A stretch of 64,000 nucleotides of DNA from Pholis gunnellus (Eukaryota; Chordata; Actinopteri; Perciformes; Pholidae). The position numbers and the translations under genes are program-made. The notes beneath the pieces are model-generated. The model saw only the letters and a list, made by a program, of their open reading frames with translations, was not told the DNA's origin and made no database searches. The stretch covers positions 1,767,501-1,831,500 of the forward strand of contig OU342809.1 of the NCBI GenBank assembly GCA_910591455.2. The letters run 5' to 3'. The first letter of the stretch is position 1. Every line of letters starts with the position of its first letter. Positions 1 to 10,402 of the stretch are shown piece by piece.

Positions 1-1297
1 ACACACAGCAACAGCGCTGCAGCGAAACCATCAAAAGAAAAAAGGGAAACAAAATATGATATTTGACTATGATGATGCTGTTTGAAACATCTGAACCTGT
101 TTGTTCTGATGTGTGTTTCCGAGACAATCAAAGACGCGGAGGCAGGTGTGGACGGGGCCGTGGGGAACGTGGAGAGAGAGCGGATGGACGGGAGTCTTAC
201 GGAGCGGAGCCTGGTTGTTCTTCAAGGAGAGAGGAGCGGAGAGGAGGACATCGGAGGAGGAGGAGGCCGTCAGGACTCCTAATTCAACAGAGGAGTCAGG
301 TCATGTAACAACACACACACACACACACACTGATGCACAGACTGACGGTAAAGAATAATAGATAGAAATATTAGAACTATATCAAAAAATTAATCGTATG
401 AGTGAAATTGATCCAGGAAGACCATATTGTGAGACTGAAAAGCAAACATGTCTGTTGTTGTTCACTTTGGGGTTTTTTATTGTGTTTGGTGGGTTTGTTG
501 TGGATGTTGGTTAACCTCGTATCCTAGCGTTTCCCTGGGCATCACGGTTGGGTCACTGGAATGAGGGGTCAGTGTTTGTCACGTTGACATGAGTGTTGGA
601 CAGTGTAGACGTGAAGGACTGAGGCCCTTTGACCTGAGAGATGAATGTTATCTAGAGGAGGAGGACTGGTGTAAGGATGAGTGTTTAGTGTTGCATGTTG
701 CAGACCTTAGAGGGAGGTACACTCAGCATTGGAGTCCTTTGACCTATGCTGGAAAACAGGGGTGAGCGTTTGGCGTCTGCCTTGGAGGTTGAAGATCTTG
801 GGGATAGACGTTAAGCGCTGGAGTCCGTTGACCAAAGAGACGATAGAGTCCAGTGAGAGGCTCAGACTGGGTCTAGAGCAACGGCTTTTATTCAGATTGT
901 GCCAAAAAACGAAACTAGAAACTCACGGTGACGACTGTGTTCAGAGAAAAAACAACGCGTTAGCCCGATATAAGAGAGAGAGATTTAGCAGGATGTGGGG
1001 GCGAGGAGCCAGGGTTACTCCACCTGATGAACACAATGTCACGTTCATGGAAGGAAAAAGTGGGAAAGTGAGCTGCCAACATCCAAACGAATGAGTGAAT
1101 GAATGTGGTTTTCCTGTGGAGAGGTTTATTCAGTCTCAATCTGATGTAGAAATTACACACAGGGTTGGTAAAAACAAAAGAATGATATGGAAAAATAAAA
1201 AAATAAACAAAAGAGGATGTTACATGTTCACCCTCTCCTCTGCTGAGGAAGAGGTTTTGAAAACAATTAATGCAACTAAAAAAGTGAAAATCGACCC
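1..1297 (+). repeat. Unassigned repeat leader, copy A (probably retroelement-derived)
   Basis: No gene is recognised. The stretch holds a short (CA)n at about 310-330 and a purine-rich GGAGGA segment near 225-270. A run open in one frame (729-1094) gives an Arg/Lys-rich product with no known motif. Its position directly before retroviral pol suggests internal ERV sequence, possibly gag or leader, but nothing in it proves this. Copy B (9111-10402) carries the same frames almost unchanged. Confidence 0.4.
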
Positions 1298-1918
1298 ACC
1301 GGGGGAAGAATCTTTCTTTATGTAGATGACATTGTGATGTGCTCTAAGACTCAACAACAATGCAAAGAGGAGACTCTGGCACTGCTAACGTTTCTCTGGG
1401 AACAAGGTCATAAAGTACGCAGAAACAAACTCCAGCTCTGGAAAGAAAAAGTGAAATATTTGGGTTTTGATTCATCAAAGAATGGCCGATCGACAAAAGA
1501 AAAGAAGCCGTTCACAAAGCAAACAAAAAGACAAATGATGTCATTCTTAGAAATGACTAATTTCTGTAGAAATTGGGTTCCTAATTATGCTGAATTAGCA
1601 AAATCTTTATCAAAATTGATTCATGATTAAACTATGGCAGCACATGACGAGTTGTGCTGGACTCTTGAAGCAGACGAAGCTTTAAAGATATTAAAAGAGA
1701 TGTTAACAAGTTCATCAGGTGGGATTGCCAAAGTATGTCTTTTACACAAACAGTAGACTGCAGAGGGGTTTACATTCCATTTAAAGATGCAGATGTGACT
1801 GTTTGTTGATGACTCGGGTCAAAATGATTGAGATGGTACAAATGCAACGGGATATGCAGTAGTGACAAATAATAAGGTTTAAAATCTGAATCTCTAAACA
1901 TCACATTCTTCAGCACAA
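1298..1918 (+). pseudogene. ERV pol fragment: reverse transcriptase tail and RNase H start, copy A
   Basis: A YVDD-type RT active-site motif is encoded at 1319-1330. It runs in frame into a 98-codon stretch (to the stop at 1628-1630) whose spacing and conserved Phe-Cys-Arg-x-Trp and Leu-Gly-Phe blocks match the thumb/connection region of class I (gamma/epsilon-like) retroviral pol. After the stop, another frame shows RNase H-like sequence near 1800-1880 (a Val-Asp-Asp-Ser and Gly-Tyr-Ala-Val-Val pattern). The N-terminal RT half is missing and several stops interrupt the frame, so this is a dead remnant. Confidence 0.75.
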
Positions 1919-2295
1919 AGAATCAAAGACATCAACTAACAAACCTATTATACAGAGAGAATTGATATTACAATCATGAGATGCAGTACAATTCGGTTTA
2001 TAAGTGCATAGCACACAAAACAGGTGCTGACCCGTTCCAACAGGAAACAGCAAAGCTGATGAGGAAGACATGCAAACACATGCTCCACAGCAATGAAAAC
2101 TTATTGGATAAAACAAAACTGAAAAAAATAAATAAATAAACAACGAAAGGTTCTGGGAATAACCCGAGGGAAACTAATATGACCTCAGACCTTCTATAGA
2201 TATACGGCTCTGTTGAGCCATGATGGGTAACCATGGCTCAACAGGTGGGATGTTATCTATGATGAGCAGGGGCTTTACAAATTACTAAGAAAACA
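1919..2295. other. Unassigned AT-rich stretch in ERV remnant, copy A only
   Basis: This stretch is absent from copy B. It begins where copy A departs from the RNase H-like sequence that copy B retains. No open frame, splice-supported exon or recognisable repeat was found. Its position between RNase H-like and integrase-like sequence suggests degraded pol. Confidence 0.35.
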
Positions 2296-2790
2296 TTTCT
2301 AGCATTATCTGTGCAAAATATAATCCATTTCAACACATTTGCATGGATTTCATTGAACTAAACCAATATGAAGGGAAAAATATTGTTTGACAATAATTGA
2401 CAGATACTCTAAATGCATCGAGATGCTGTTACGGAAGCAAAAGCTTTGACTAAAGACATAATACTACGTTTTGAAATACCAGAAACAAATTACTGTGAAT
2501 ATGATACACATTTTGAAAACAAGGTGATAAAACATTAGGCTGAGGTATTTGGAATAAACATGAAATGTCATTGCTCTTATCACCCACAGTCAGCAGGGTT
2601 GATTGAAAGAACAAATGGTACAATTACATTAAAATTAAGAAAACATATCTTAACGAGACTAAACCACATATGGGAGAAAATACAGCGGAATATATTAAAA
2701 AGGAAAATGTTAAAAAGAAAAGAATTGACGTCTTCTCCCACTCAGGAGGACTCATTACAGTCCACGCTCAAGGTCATGAGAACTTGAACA
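2296..2790 (+). pseudogene. ERV integrase fragment, copy A only
   Basis: Frame-broken sequence ends in a 75-codon open stretch (2560-2787). It begins with the retroviral integrase core signature, a Ser-Tyr-His-Pro-Gln-Ser run followed by Gly-Leu-Ile-Glu-Arg-x-Asn-Gly, which carries the catalytic Glu. Upstream pieces with stops read as the earlier integrase core. The fragment is absent from copy B, so the two copies lost different parts of the same provirus. It cannot encode a working integrase. Confidence 0.7.
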
Positions 2791-3838
2791 GCACCGAGGT
2801 GGGGGGGAACGTTAAATGACCAACAGCTGTCTGCAGAGCAGAGAGCAGAACAAAGTGAATCAATCGTCCACTGATGACTCTTAATCTGGAGACGCCTGCT
2901 TCCTCTGAGTGAGTCTGGAGGAGCAGGGAAGAGAAAGTCTCCGGGGCCGCTTGTCTGACCAGTGAACACACCAACACGCTCAGAGGGGTTTAGTGGCGTC
3001 TGTAAGAAACAGAAGAGCTCAGTGGTGGAACTAACATCACGGAAATTGGTAAATGTAGACAGCCAGGGCTATGTGGGATAAACGTAACTATGTTGTGCTT
3101 TGCTTTAGCGATTTTTTAATTTATGGTGGGAATTTAGGCAGATTAAATTGACAATTAATAAATACAGAATACAACCACACCAACATTACACGCTGGGAAC
3201 AAGAAAATGATCCAACAGGGTTACTTCTCCTCAGACTGCCTAGCAGCAACAGTTGGGTCACTCTGAACTATCTGTTGCCACCTGCTAACAAGATACCACA
3301 CTGTTTCTCACCCGATGCAGCAAACTATATTTGTTTTCAGAATGAGTTCCTGTGAGGACCTTGATACGATGCATAATATGTAAACATCTCACAGACAACT
3401 GATGGACACTGTGATGACCCAGCCTGGAACATGGTGGCTGATTGGCTGATGCAGAGCACCTGGTCCTGGAGCATAGAAGCCCTGATCCAGTGTTGCTCTG
3501 CCTGGTCTTTCTCTGGCATACACCCCACACTTCATCACACATGCAACCACGCTCACATTACTGATATACTGACTGACATACTTCACGAAGGTAATTACTT
3601 TCTTATTTAGTTTACAATAAATACGTTACTTTACCACCATCCCTTGTGTCTTGTCCATATTTGTCATGGCCTAAGAGCCGGGTTGTGACAAATACGAACG
3701 ATGCCCAGAGCTGACACCTGGTGGTTCTGTTGAGGTAAGCTAAGCAGTGGAGCGGCTCGTGCATTGGCACAAGTTGGTGATGGCATTCTATGCGTTACCC
3801 ATGGATGGCTCCTGCGTAACCTCCTAGAGACAGACCAC
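2791..3838. repeat. Copy-A-specific repeat with LTR-like 3' end
   Basis: This sequence is absent from copy B. It has a poly(A)-like AATAAA near 3617, and its run up to about 3690 ends in a GC-rich stretch closing in TGTGACA, the way many Gypsy-type LTRs end. I could not find a matching TGTCAC start, so the element boundaries are unproven. No gene was recognised. Confidence 0.35.
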
Positions 3839-4271
3839 GACCATAAAGGTCAGCCCATCTGGCAGTTTCAGTCAGTCTGAGTACATGGATGACGTTGGGG
3901 TCCCGAGGGGAGATGCAGGGTTTTAATCAGTGCTGTTTTGGTGAGCAACACTATGGTAGAGAGCTCAGGAGGTGCTGCTGGTGGAAAGAGGGAGGAGTCT
4001 ACAAAAATGTTTGGTTCATCTGGATTGAACTTTCATACCAAGTTTGGGGAGATTAATGCAGCGATGAATTGATGTGAACGTGACTAAACATACTCTAGTG
4101 TACTTACAGATTTCCTAGCAGGACGGTGAGGAGCTGGGAAGTGACGACTCAACGTAAATGTTTACACTGAACTGTGAATTAATGACGATTCGTATGTCGA
4201 CAATCGAGAGAAGAGACGAAATGATGATTGCAGTAAAACCTGTAGCTGATTAAGACAGTACACAGAATGTT
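3839..4271. other. Possible env remnant upstream of LTR-like block, copy A
   Basis: Shared with copy B (about 11087-11509). Short frames with stops could be degraded retroviral env, judged only from position between pol and an LTR. No diagnostic motif was seen. No polypurine tract directly abuts the LTR-like block. Confidence 0.3.
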
Positions 4272-5003
4272 TGTTAGAACATTCTTCATATTCAATATGT
4301 TGTTATTAGTATAATTCATAGAACATTAAAATAGATGTAATCTTGATACATTCAATGTTATTGCTTTTTATGTTTTGTTTATGCTTTACACATTTTTACA
4401 CTACATTCAAAAATACACATTGATGTCTTGTTTATGTTTGGACATTTATTCAAATGTTATAGAAGGCGGTTGGACGTTGATTCATTTATTCATTTAGATT
4501 TTATTAGAAGTTATACGATAGTATAAACAGGTGGGTTATGTTCGAGCACAAATCTAAATGAGGAATGATAAGTGTGCTTACAAAGCTTGGTGTCCTTATG
4601 TGTCCTTGTTGTGTGAACGTCCTCTGACATTAAGCGCTACAGCTGTTTAGTCTCCACAGGAACACTCAGCACTGCTTGTAATGATTCATAAAGTTGTAGA
4701 CGGCGTCAATACTTCATGGCGTCTTCTGATTATAAAAGTGACCTTTGTACTAGAACGAATTGTTAAAGTGTCCCGATACTTAGAATATGCTGAATGAAGG
4801 CAGTTCGTGTGTGTGATGCTTCTGTGACGTATGTTGCTTGTGACACGATGTTTACTTGGTATAAATATCCGAGGCTCAGAGACAGACCTCCGAGCAGCCT
4901 TGATCCATGTTTACTGTGTGTGAATCAACTCTGTCTCCTTCTTTGCAAAGAATAAATGTCTGTTTAATGATTGTTACAACAGCTCGAGTGAATTTTTCTA
5001 ACA
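4272..5003 (+). mobile_element. LTR-like block (ERV 3' or solo LTR), copy A
   Basis: The block starts TGTTAGAA and ends TTCTAACA, an exact 8-bp inverted terminal repeat. It contains a TATA box (TATAAATAT, 4860-4868) followed about 90 bases later by AATAAA (4951-4956), the order expected for U3-R-U5. Length is 732 bp. No clear target-site duplication is visible, and no second LTR lies within the window on the 5' side. It has the same orientation as the TRIM gene 1.1 kb downstream, so it could supply a promoter. The small 60-codon frame inside (4907-5089) is probably not a gene. Confidence 0.65.
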
Positions 5004-5923
5004 GGTTTTCTAAAATGTGCTTTGTGTTTGGTGTGAACACAGCATTAGAGGACGACTCTACATGTCTGAATGATGCTTTTATTTTGTAGAACGTCTCTTC
5101 ACTAATAGATGTGATTTAGTTTAGTAGATGGAGAAATAAACTCTGTTCAACGGTTCAACAGAAAGAGACAAAGATCCTCTGATCAACAGCTGAATACGAA
5201 GAGAAGAAATCAGCAGGTAAAAGAAACAGGAAGCTGAGATTTAAACATGAACAGCTTCCTGTTTCTGTGTCAAGACTTTCACAATAAAAGCAGCGTAGAA
5301 CAAGCTGGACTTAACTTTATCAAAGCTCTTCTTCAGACTTCACAATAGAAACAGAAGGTTAGTCTAGAGTTACTGTTGGACCATCAGCTGAACTCATCAC
5401 AGTTTAAACCTCTTCAATCTATATTTACTGATCAATAATGAAACTAGTTCATCATTATTCTGTCATGTGACTCAGTTTGAATCATTTCATTCAAACTATT
5501 TCACAAGTAACTAAAACATCTGCTTCTGTTAGAATAACTATTATTGAAGGAAAGAAGAACAACATCATTATAAACTGCTGAGTCATAACTTTTCAACCTG
5601 GTGGACATTAATCTACACACATTCATTCACACGTTCACACTCATGTTGTTTTATTTATGGGTTTACACGACTGAGATTCTTCTTTTTCTTTGTTTACTTC
5701 CTGCTGTTTCACTTCCACACGTTGTCTGCGTAAGACAACACGTTTGTGTTTGTTTAAAAAGTTATTAATCTGTTTGGAATGAAACTCAACCTGTCAAACT
5801 GTAGCGGTGAAGCTCCGCCCCCTCACCTGACTCACCTGAGACAAACCAGGAAACATGTTGTGACACACACACACACACACACACACACTGAGAGAGACGG
5901 ACCATAAGATTCACCTTCAGACC
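5004..5923 (+). promoter_or_regulatory. Upstream region of TRIM-A, with hairpin and (CA)n
   Basis: Candidate promoter and 5' UTR region of the 6117 gene. It contains an exact 15-bp inverted repeat (5222-5236 against 5252-5266, 15-base loop) with AGGAAG ETS-type cores, conserved in copy B at 12471-12485 and 12501-12515. A (CA)n tract lies at about 5863-5888. No perfect interferon-response element was seen here. The transcription start was not determined. Confidence 0.4.
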
Positions 5924-6010
5924 ATGAACACCACTTCCTCTAAGAGAAGGACATCTACAGGAGGGAATACTGGGAGTACTGGGAATACGACCACTTCAAC
6001 CAGCTGCTGA
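5924..6010 (+). CDS. Upstream ORF in TRIM-A leader (28 codons)
   Basis: An ATG at 5924 opens a 28-residue Ser/Thr/Gly-rich frame that stops at 6008-6010, 106 bases before the TRIM ATG. The same frame is intact in copy B (13201-13287). It could damp translation of the TRIM frame if the mRNA begins upstream of it. No known peptide was recognised and the leader could be spliced, so this is a candidate only. Confidence 0.3.
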   Translation: MNTTSSKRRTSTGGNTGSTGNTTTSTSC

Positions 6011-6116
6011 ATCCACAAACTGAACAGAAGATTCACAAGAACAAAGACTCGGAGTAACTTTCAGGAAGTGGCTGAGCCGTCTGCCTGCTGTGAGTTCAGC
6101 TTCACTCAGAGACTAA

Positions 6117-7517
6117 ATGGCTTCCAGATTAGAAGAAGATCTCTGCTGTCCGGTCTGTCATGAGGTCTTTAGAGATCCCGTCATCCTGTCGTGTAGCCAC
6201 AGCTTCTGTAACGCGTGTCTGCAGAGCTGGTGGACAGAAAAACCAACACGAGAGTGTCCGGTTTGTAAGAGAAGACATTCAAAGGGAGGAATACCTCCTA
6301 ACTTGGCTCTAAAGAACCTGTGTGAGACTTTCTTACAGGAGAGAGATCAGAGAGCTTCAGAGCCTCTCTGCAGTCTGCACTCTGAGAAACTCAAACTCTT
6401 CTGTCTGGACCATCAGCAGCCGGTGTGTGTCGTCTGCAGCGTTTCAGAGAAACACAGCGACCACAGATTCAGTCCCATCGATGAAGCTGCTCCACAACAC
6501 AAGAAGAACCTTCAGGAAGCTCTGGAGCCCTTAAAGAAGAAGTTAAAGGTTTTTAAACGAGTTAAAGTGAAGTTTGATCAAACAGCAGAACACATGAAGG
6601 TCCAGGCCCGACACACAGAGAGGCAGATTCAGGAGCAGTTTAAGAAGCTTCACCAGTTTCTAGAGGAGGAAGAGGAGGCCAGGATGGCTGCACTGAGGGA
6701 GGAAGAGGAGCAGAAGAGTCAGATGATGAAGGAGAAGATGGAGGCTCTGAGCAGAGAGATAGCAGCTCTTTCAGACACAGTCAGAGCCACAGAGGACGAG
6801 CTGAGAGCTGAAGACGTCTCATTCCTGAACAACTACAAGGCTGCAGTGGAAAGAGTCCAGCAGCGCCCCCTGCTGGAGGATCCACAGCTGCTCTCAGGAG
6901 CTCTGATAGACGAGGCCAAACACCTGGGCAACCTGGCCTTCAACATCTGGAACAAGATGAAGGACATGGTCTCCTACACTCCTGTGGTCCTGGACCCAAA
7001 CACTGCTGGTCCAAGACTCATCCTGTCTGAAGATCTGACCAGTGTGAGAGGAGGAAGAGAGATACAGCAGCTTCCTGATAATCCAGAGAGGATTTATGAT
7101 TACTATTACTGCTCTATTCTGGGTTCTGAGGGATTTAACTCAGGGACTCACATCTGGGACGTCCAGGTTGGAGACAGTACATACTGGGAACTGGGTGTGT
7201 TACCAGAGTCTGTCCAGAGGAAGAGAAACATATGGTCTGGATTATGGAGAATGCGGTTCTATGGAGATGAATACATAGCTTTCTCTCCATCATCAGCTCC
7301 ACTCACTGTTCTCAATGTGCAGAAGAAGTTCCAGAGCATCAGAGTGAATCTGGACTGTAACAGAGGAAAGCTGTCGTTCTCTGATCCTGAAACCAACACA
7401 CACATACACACCTTCACACACACTTTCACTGAGAGGATGTTTCCGTATATGTGTACTGAGAATCTCCAACTGAAGGTTTTACCAGTGAAGGTCTCTGTGA
7501 CTGTAGAACAGAAATAG
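6117..7517 (+). CDS. TRIM-family E3 ubiquitin ligase, RING/B-box2/coiled-coil/SPRY (copy A)
   Basis: Intronless 466-residue protein of the zinc-binding protein A33/TRIM35-like type that is expanded in fish. The RING (residues 11-50) has all C3HC4 ligands: C11, C14, C26, H28, C31, C34, C47 and C50. The B-box2 (85-116) has C85, H88, C96, D/H99, C104, C107, H113 and H116. A charged Glu/Lys coiled coil spans about 125-250, and PRY/SPRY runs from about 283 to the end (a Leu-Asp-Pro-Asn-Thr-Ala PRY start and an Asn-Pro-Glu-Arg motif). TRIMs of this build are cytosolic E3 ligases that dimerise by the coiled coil and bind targets through SPRY; many act in antiviral signalling. The specific target is unknown. 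The start is supported by the usual short N-terminus before the RING. All domains look intact. Confidence 0.93.
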   Translation: MASRLEEDLCCPVCHEVFRDPVILSCSHSFCNACLQSWWTEKPTRECPVCKRRHSKGGIPPNLALKNLCETFLQERDQRASEPLCSLHSEKLKLFCLDHQQPVCVVCSVSEKHSDHRFSPIDEAAPQHKKNLQEALEPLKKKLKVFKRVKVKFDQTAEHMKVQARHTERQIQEQFKKLHQFLEEEEEARMAALREEEEQKSQMMKEKMEALSREIAALSDTVRATEDELRAEDVSFLNNYKAAVERVQQRPLLEDPQLLSGALIDEAKHLGNLAFNIWNKMKDMVSYTPVVLDPNTAGPRLILSEDLTSVRGGREIQQLPDNPERIYDYYYCSILGSEGFNSGTHIWDVQVGDSTYWELGVLPESVQRKRNIWSGLWRMRFYGDEYIAFSPSSAPLTVLNVQKKFQSIRVNLDCNRGKLSFSDPETNTHIHTFTHTFTERMFPYMCTENLQLKVLPVKVSVTVEQK

Positions 7518-7589
7518 AAGATGTTGACGGAGATGATGACGCACTTCATTTACTTCTGAGTCTTTGAGGAACATGTGACTATGTTGTCC

Positions 7590-7627
<38 letters not shown>

Positions 7628-8503
7628 GTTTTCATGGTGATGATGATGATGATGATGATGGTGATGGGTTTTCATGGTGATGATGATGATGATGATGATG
7701 GTGATGGTTTTCATGGTGATGATGATGAAGATGAAGATGATGATGATGAGGATGAGGATGAGGATGATGATGAGGATGATATCTTCACTATAACTAGAAG
7801 GTGTGGTGTGAACGTTGGATGCTGAGAAGTTGCCGCTTCACTGAATTGCTGGTTTAAATGTTAAATCATCATTTGAGCTTTGTTCTTGTTGTGTGTGTGA
7901 TCACATTCCATGTGTACGCGTGTCAGAGGAAAGCACAAGGAAAGAGATTTAAGTCAGAAATCTAGAAATAACAAACAGATGTTCTCTGAGATAAAGTCAG
8001 ACATTTATGAGAAACAAACTCAGAAGAATTGTTGAGTTACAGGAAAGTAGAGACGAAGAACTTCTGTGTTTGACGACAGGAAGCAAAGCTAACAGTAAAA
8101 ACTAAGCGTTGAGAAGAGAACGTTCCTCTGAACACAAAGCGTTGTGTTCCCAACTGAGGGAGAACATCACTGATGATGGAGAATTATGTCCTGTAGAGTT
8201 TTCCTTCAATGGATATGTGATGGTGGGAGGAGCTACACGTATATTATTGATGATATATCTTTACTAGTGAATGTGTTTTAGAGAGTTTATTTCACATTAT
8301 TATTGTACATTCCTCAGTAAAAGTGTAGAAATGTTGCTTCAGTCGTTTGTAAACCTTCAAATGTTCAAACGACGTCTGAAGCAGAATGTTTGTGATTCGC
8401 TCTCACTCATTTATATTTTGCTGTTTTAATAAACGACGTCGGGAAGAAATGTAGTTTGGTCGCTTTAATGCAAACATGCTGGAGTCATATAGAGCTTAAA
8501 CAT
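7518..8503 (+). terminator. 3' UTR of TRIM-A with poly(A) signal
   Basis: After the stop, the (GAT)n block (7591-7789) is followed by ordinary AT-rich sequence shared with copy B. An AATAAA at 8428-8433 is the best poly(A) signal, giving a 3' UTR of about 0.9 kb. Copy homology ends about 70 bases later. Confidence 0.55.
7591..7789. repeat. (GAT)n microsatellite and GGTTTTCATGGT minisatellite, copy A
   Basis: GAT-triplet runs are separated by GGTTTTCATGGTGAT spacers, giving a unit of about 39 bp, then GATGAAGATGAGGAT variants. It lies in the TRIM 3' UTR. Copy B (14857-15116) has extra units. Confidence 0.9.
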
Positions 8504-9110
8504 AATAATAACCAATAAACTAAATTGAGATGAAAATATCATTTTAGTTCTGGGAACTAGAAAGAGGTTTAGATAGAAACCTAAAAAACAAAAAGCAATG
8601 AAAGAAAGATTATACTCCTTTGTATTAAGCTAAAAGAAAGACTTGAATCTCTTTCAAAATAAAATGTAGATAATAAATAAACTAAAAGAAACAATGTGGT
8701 CGACCGTGAGCAAACACAGTGAAGATTCTAAAAAAGAGAGTAAAGATGATACTTTAAAGACGACAGGAAAAACAAGACAATGACAACAAATGTGAAAATA
8801 ACGTGACTAATTCTCCTGATTTGTATCCAAGCGTACATTTTAGTGAGGGGGGGGTGCAGAGGACGACCTCCTCCACCTCCTTCCCTCTGCTTCTCCTTCA
8901 GCCGTCTCACAACAGGCTCCACAGGCTCCTGATCCTCCAAAACCTCCACTCCGCTCTTCTCCTGCCACTCCAGCGCAGACAATTCAGCTGAAAGTGTGTC
9001 TGCGCTGAAACAACTCATGAGCGAGGACTCCAACGGACCGCTGTACAGGCCAGCACACACCAGAGCAACAGGATACGGTGAGCAACACCCACCAGTAGTA
9101 TATACGCTGT
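8504..9110. other. Between-copy segment with an unexplained minus-strand frame
   Basis: This segment separates the end of copy A homology from the first base shared by both copies. It may be the left part of unit B whose partner lies before the window. On the minus strand a frame stays open over 8728-9237 (169 codons). Its middle part (about 8850-9050) has protein-like composition: acidic and Leu-rich, with a Pro-Val-Glu-Pro-Val-Val run. I recognise no family. It could be a fossil exon. The tail of the frame is AT-rich and hydrophobic and looks random. Confidence 0.3.
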
Positions 9111-10402
9111 ACACACAGCAACAGCGCTGCAGCGAAACCATCAAAAGAAAAAAGGGAAACAAAATATGATATTTGACTATGATGATGCTGTTTGAAACAT
9201 CTGAACCTGTTTGTTCTGATGTGTGTTTCCGAGACAATCAAAGACGCGGAGGCAGGTGTGGACGGGGCCGTGGGGAACGTGGAGAGAGAGCGGATGGACG
9301 GGAGTCTTACGGAGCGGAGCCTGGTTGTTCTTCAAGGAGAGAGGAGCGGAGAGGAGGACATCGGAGGAGGAGGAGGCCGTCAGGACTCCTAATTCAGCAG
9401 ACGAGTCAGGTCATGTAACAACACACACACACACACACACACTGATGCACAGACTGACGGTAAAGAATAATAGATAGAAATATTAGAACTATATCAAAAA
9501 ATTAATCGTATGAGTGAAATTGATCCAGGAAGACCATATTGTGAGACTGAAAAGCAAACATGTCTGTTGTTGTTCACTTTGGGGTTTTTTATTGTGTTTG
9601 GTGGGTTTGTTGTGGATGTTGGTTAACCTCGTATCCTAGCGTTTCCCTGGGCATCACGGTTGGGTCACTGGAATGAGGGGTCAGTGTTTGTCACGTTGAC
9701 ATGAGTGTTGGACAGTGTAGACGTGAAGGACTGAGGCCCTTTGACCTGAGAGATGAATGTTATCTCGAGGAGGAGGACTGGTGTAAGGATGAGTGTTTAG
9801 TGTTGCATGTTGCAGACCTTAGAGGGAGGTACGCTCAGCATTGGAGTCCTTTGACCTACGCTGGAAAACAGGGGTGAGCGTTTGGCGTCTGCCTTGGAGG
9901 TTGAAGATCTTGGGGATAGACGTTAAGCGCTGGAGTCCGTTGACCAAAGAGACGATAGAGTCCAGTGAGAGGCTCAGACTGGGTCTAGAGCAACGGCTTT
10001 TATTCAGATTGTGCCAAAAAACAAAACTAGAAACTCACGGTGACGACTGTGTTCAGAGAAAGAACAACGCGTTAGCCCGATATAAGAGAGAGAGATTTAG
10101 CAGGATGTGGGGGCGAGGAGCCAGGGTTACTCCACCTGATGAACACAATGTCACGTTCATGGAAGGAAAAAGTGGGAAAGTGAGCTGCCAACATCCAAAC
10201 GAATGAGTGAATGAATGTAGTTTTCCTGTGGAGAGGTTTATTCAGTCTCAATCTGATGTAGAAATTACACACAGGGTTGGTAAAAACAAAAGAATGATAT
10301 GGAAAAAGAAACAAAAGAGGATGTTACATGTTCACCCTCTCCTCTGCTGAGGAAGAGGTTTTGAAAACAATTAATGCAACTAAAAAAGTTCAAATCGACC
10401 CA
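9111..10402 (+). repeat. Unassigned repeat leader, copy B
   Basis: Near-identical counterpart of bases 1-1297, including the (CA)n near 9421-9442 and the basic 121-codon frame (9841-10206). No gene was recognised. One difference is a loss of about 10 bases near 10306 in the A-rich run. Confidence 0.4.

Larger units (their letters stand above)
1..8503 (+). repeat. Tandem segmental duplication, copy A
   Basis: Bases 1 onward reappear from 9111 (offset 9110), and the match continues with indels to about 8503, equal to about 15843 in copy B. The offset falls to 7277 at the TRIM gene because copy B lacks about 1.9 kb of retroviral and other sequence (around 1919-3838 of A). Flanking non-coding sequence is nearly identical by eye, so the duplication looks recent. 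The unit ends about 70 bases after the TRIM poly(A) signal. Its left edge is not visible because the window begins inside it. Confidence 0.93.

Noticed and set aside
4907..5089. 60-codon frame duplicated at 12156-12338
   Set aside because: It lies across the R-U5 end of the LTR-like block and contains the AATAAA; its conservation is explained by the duplication.
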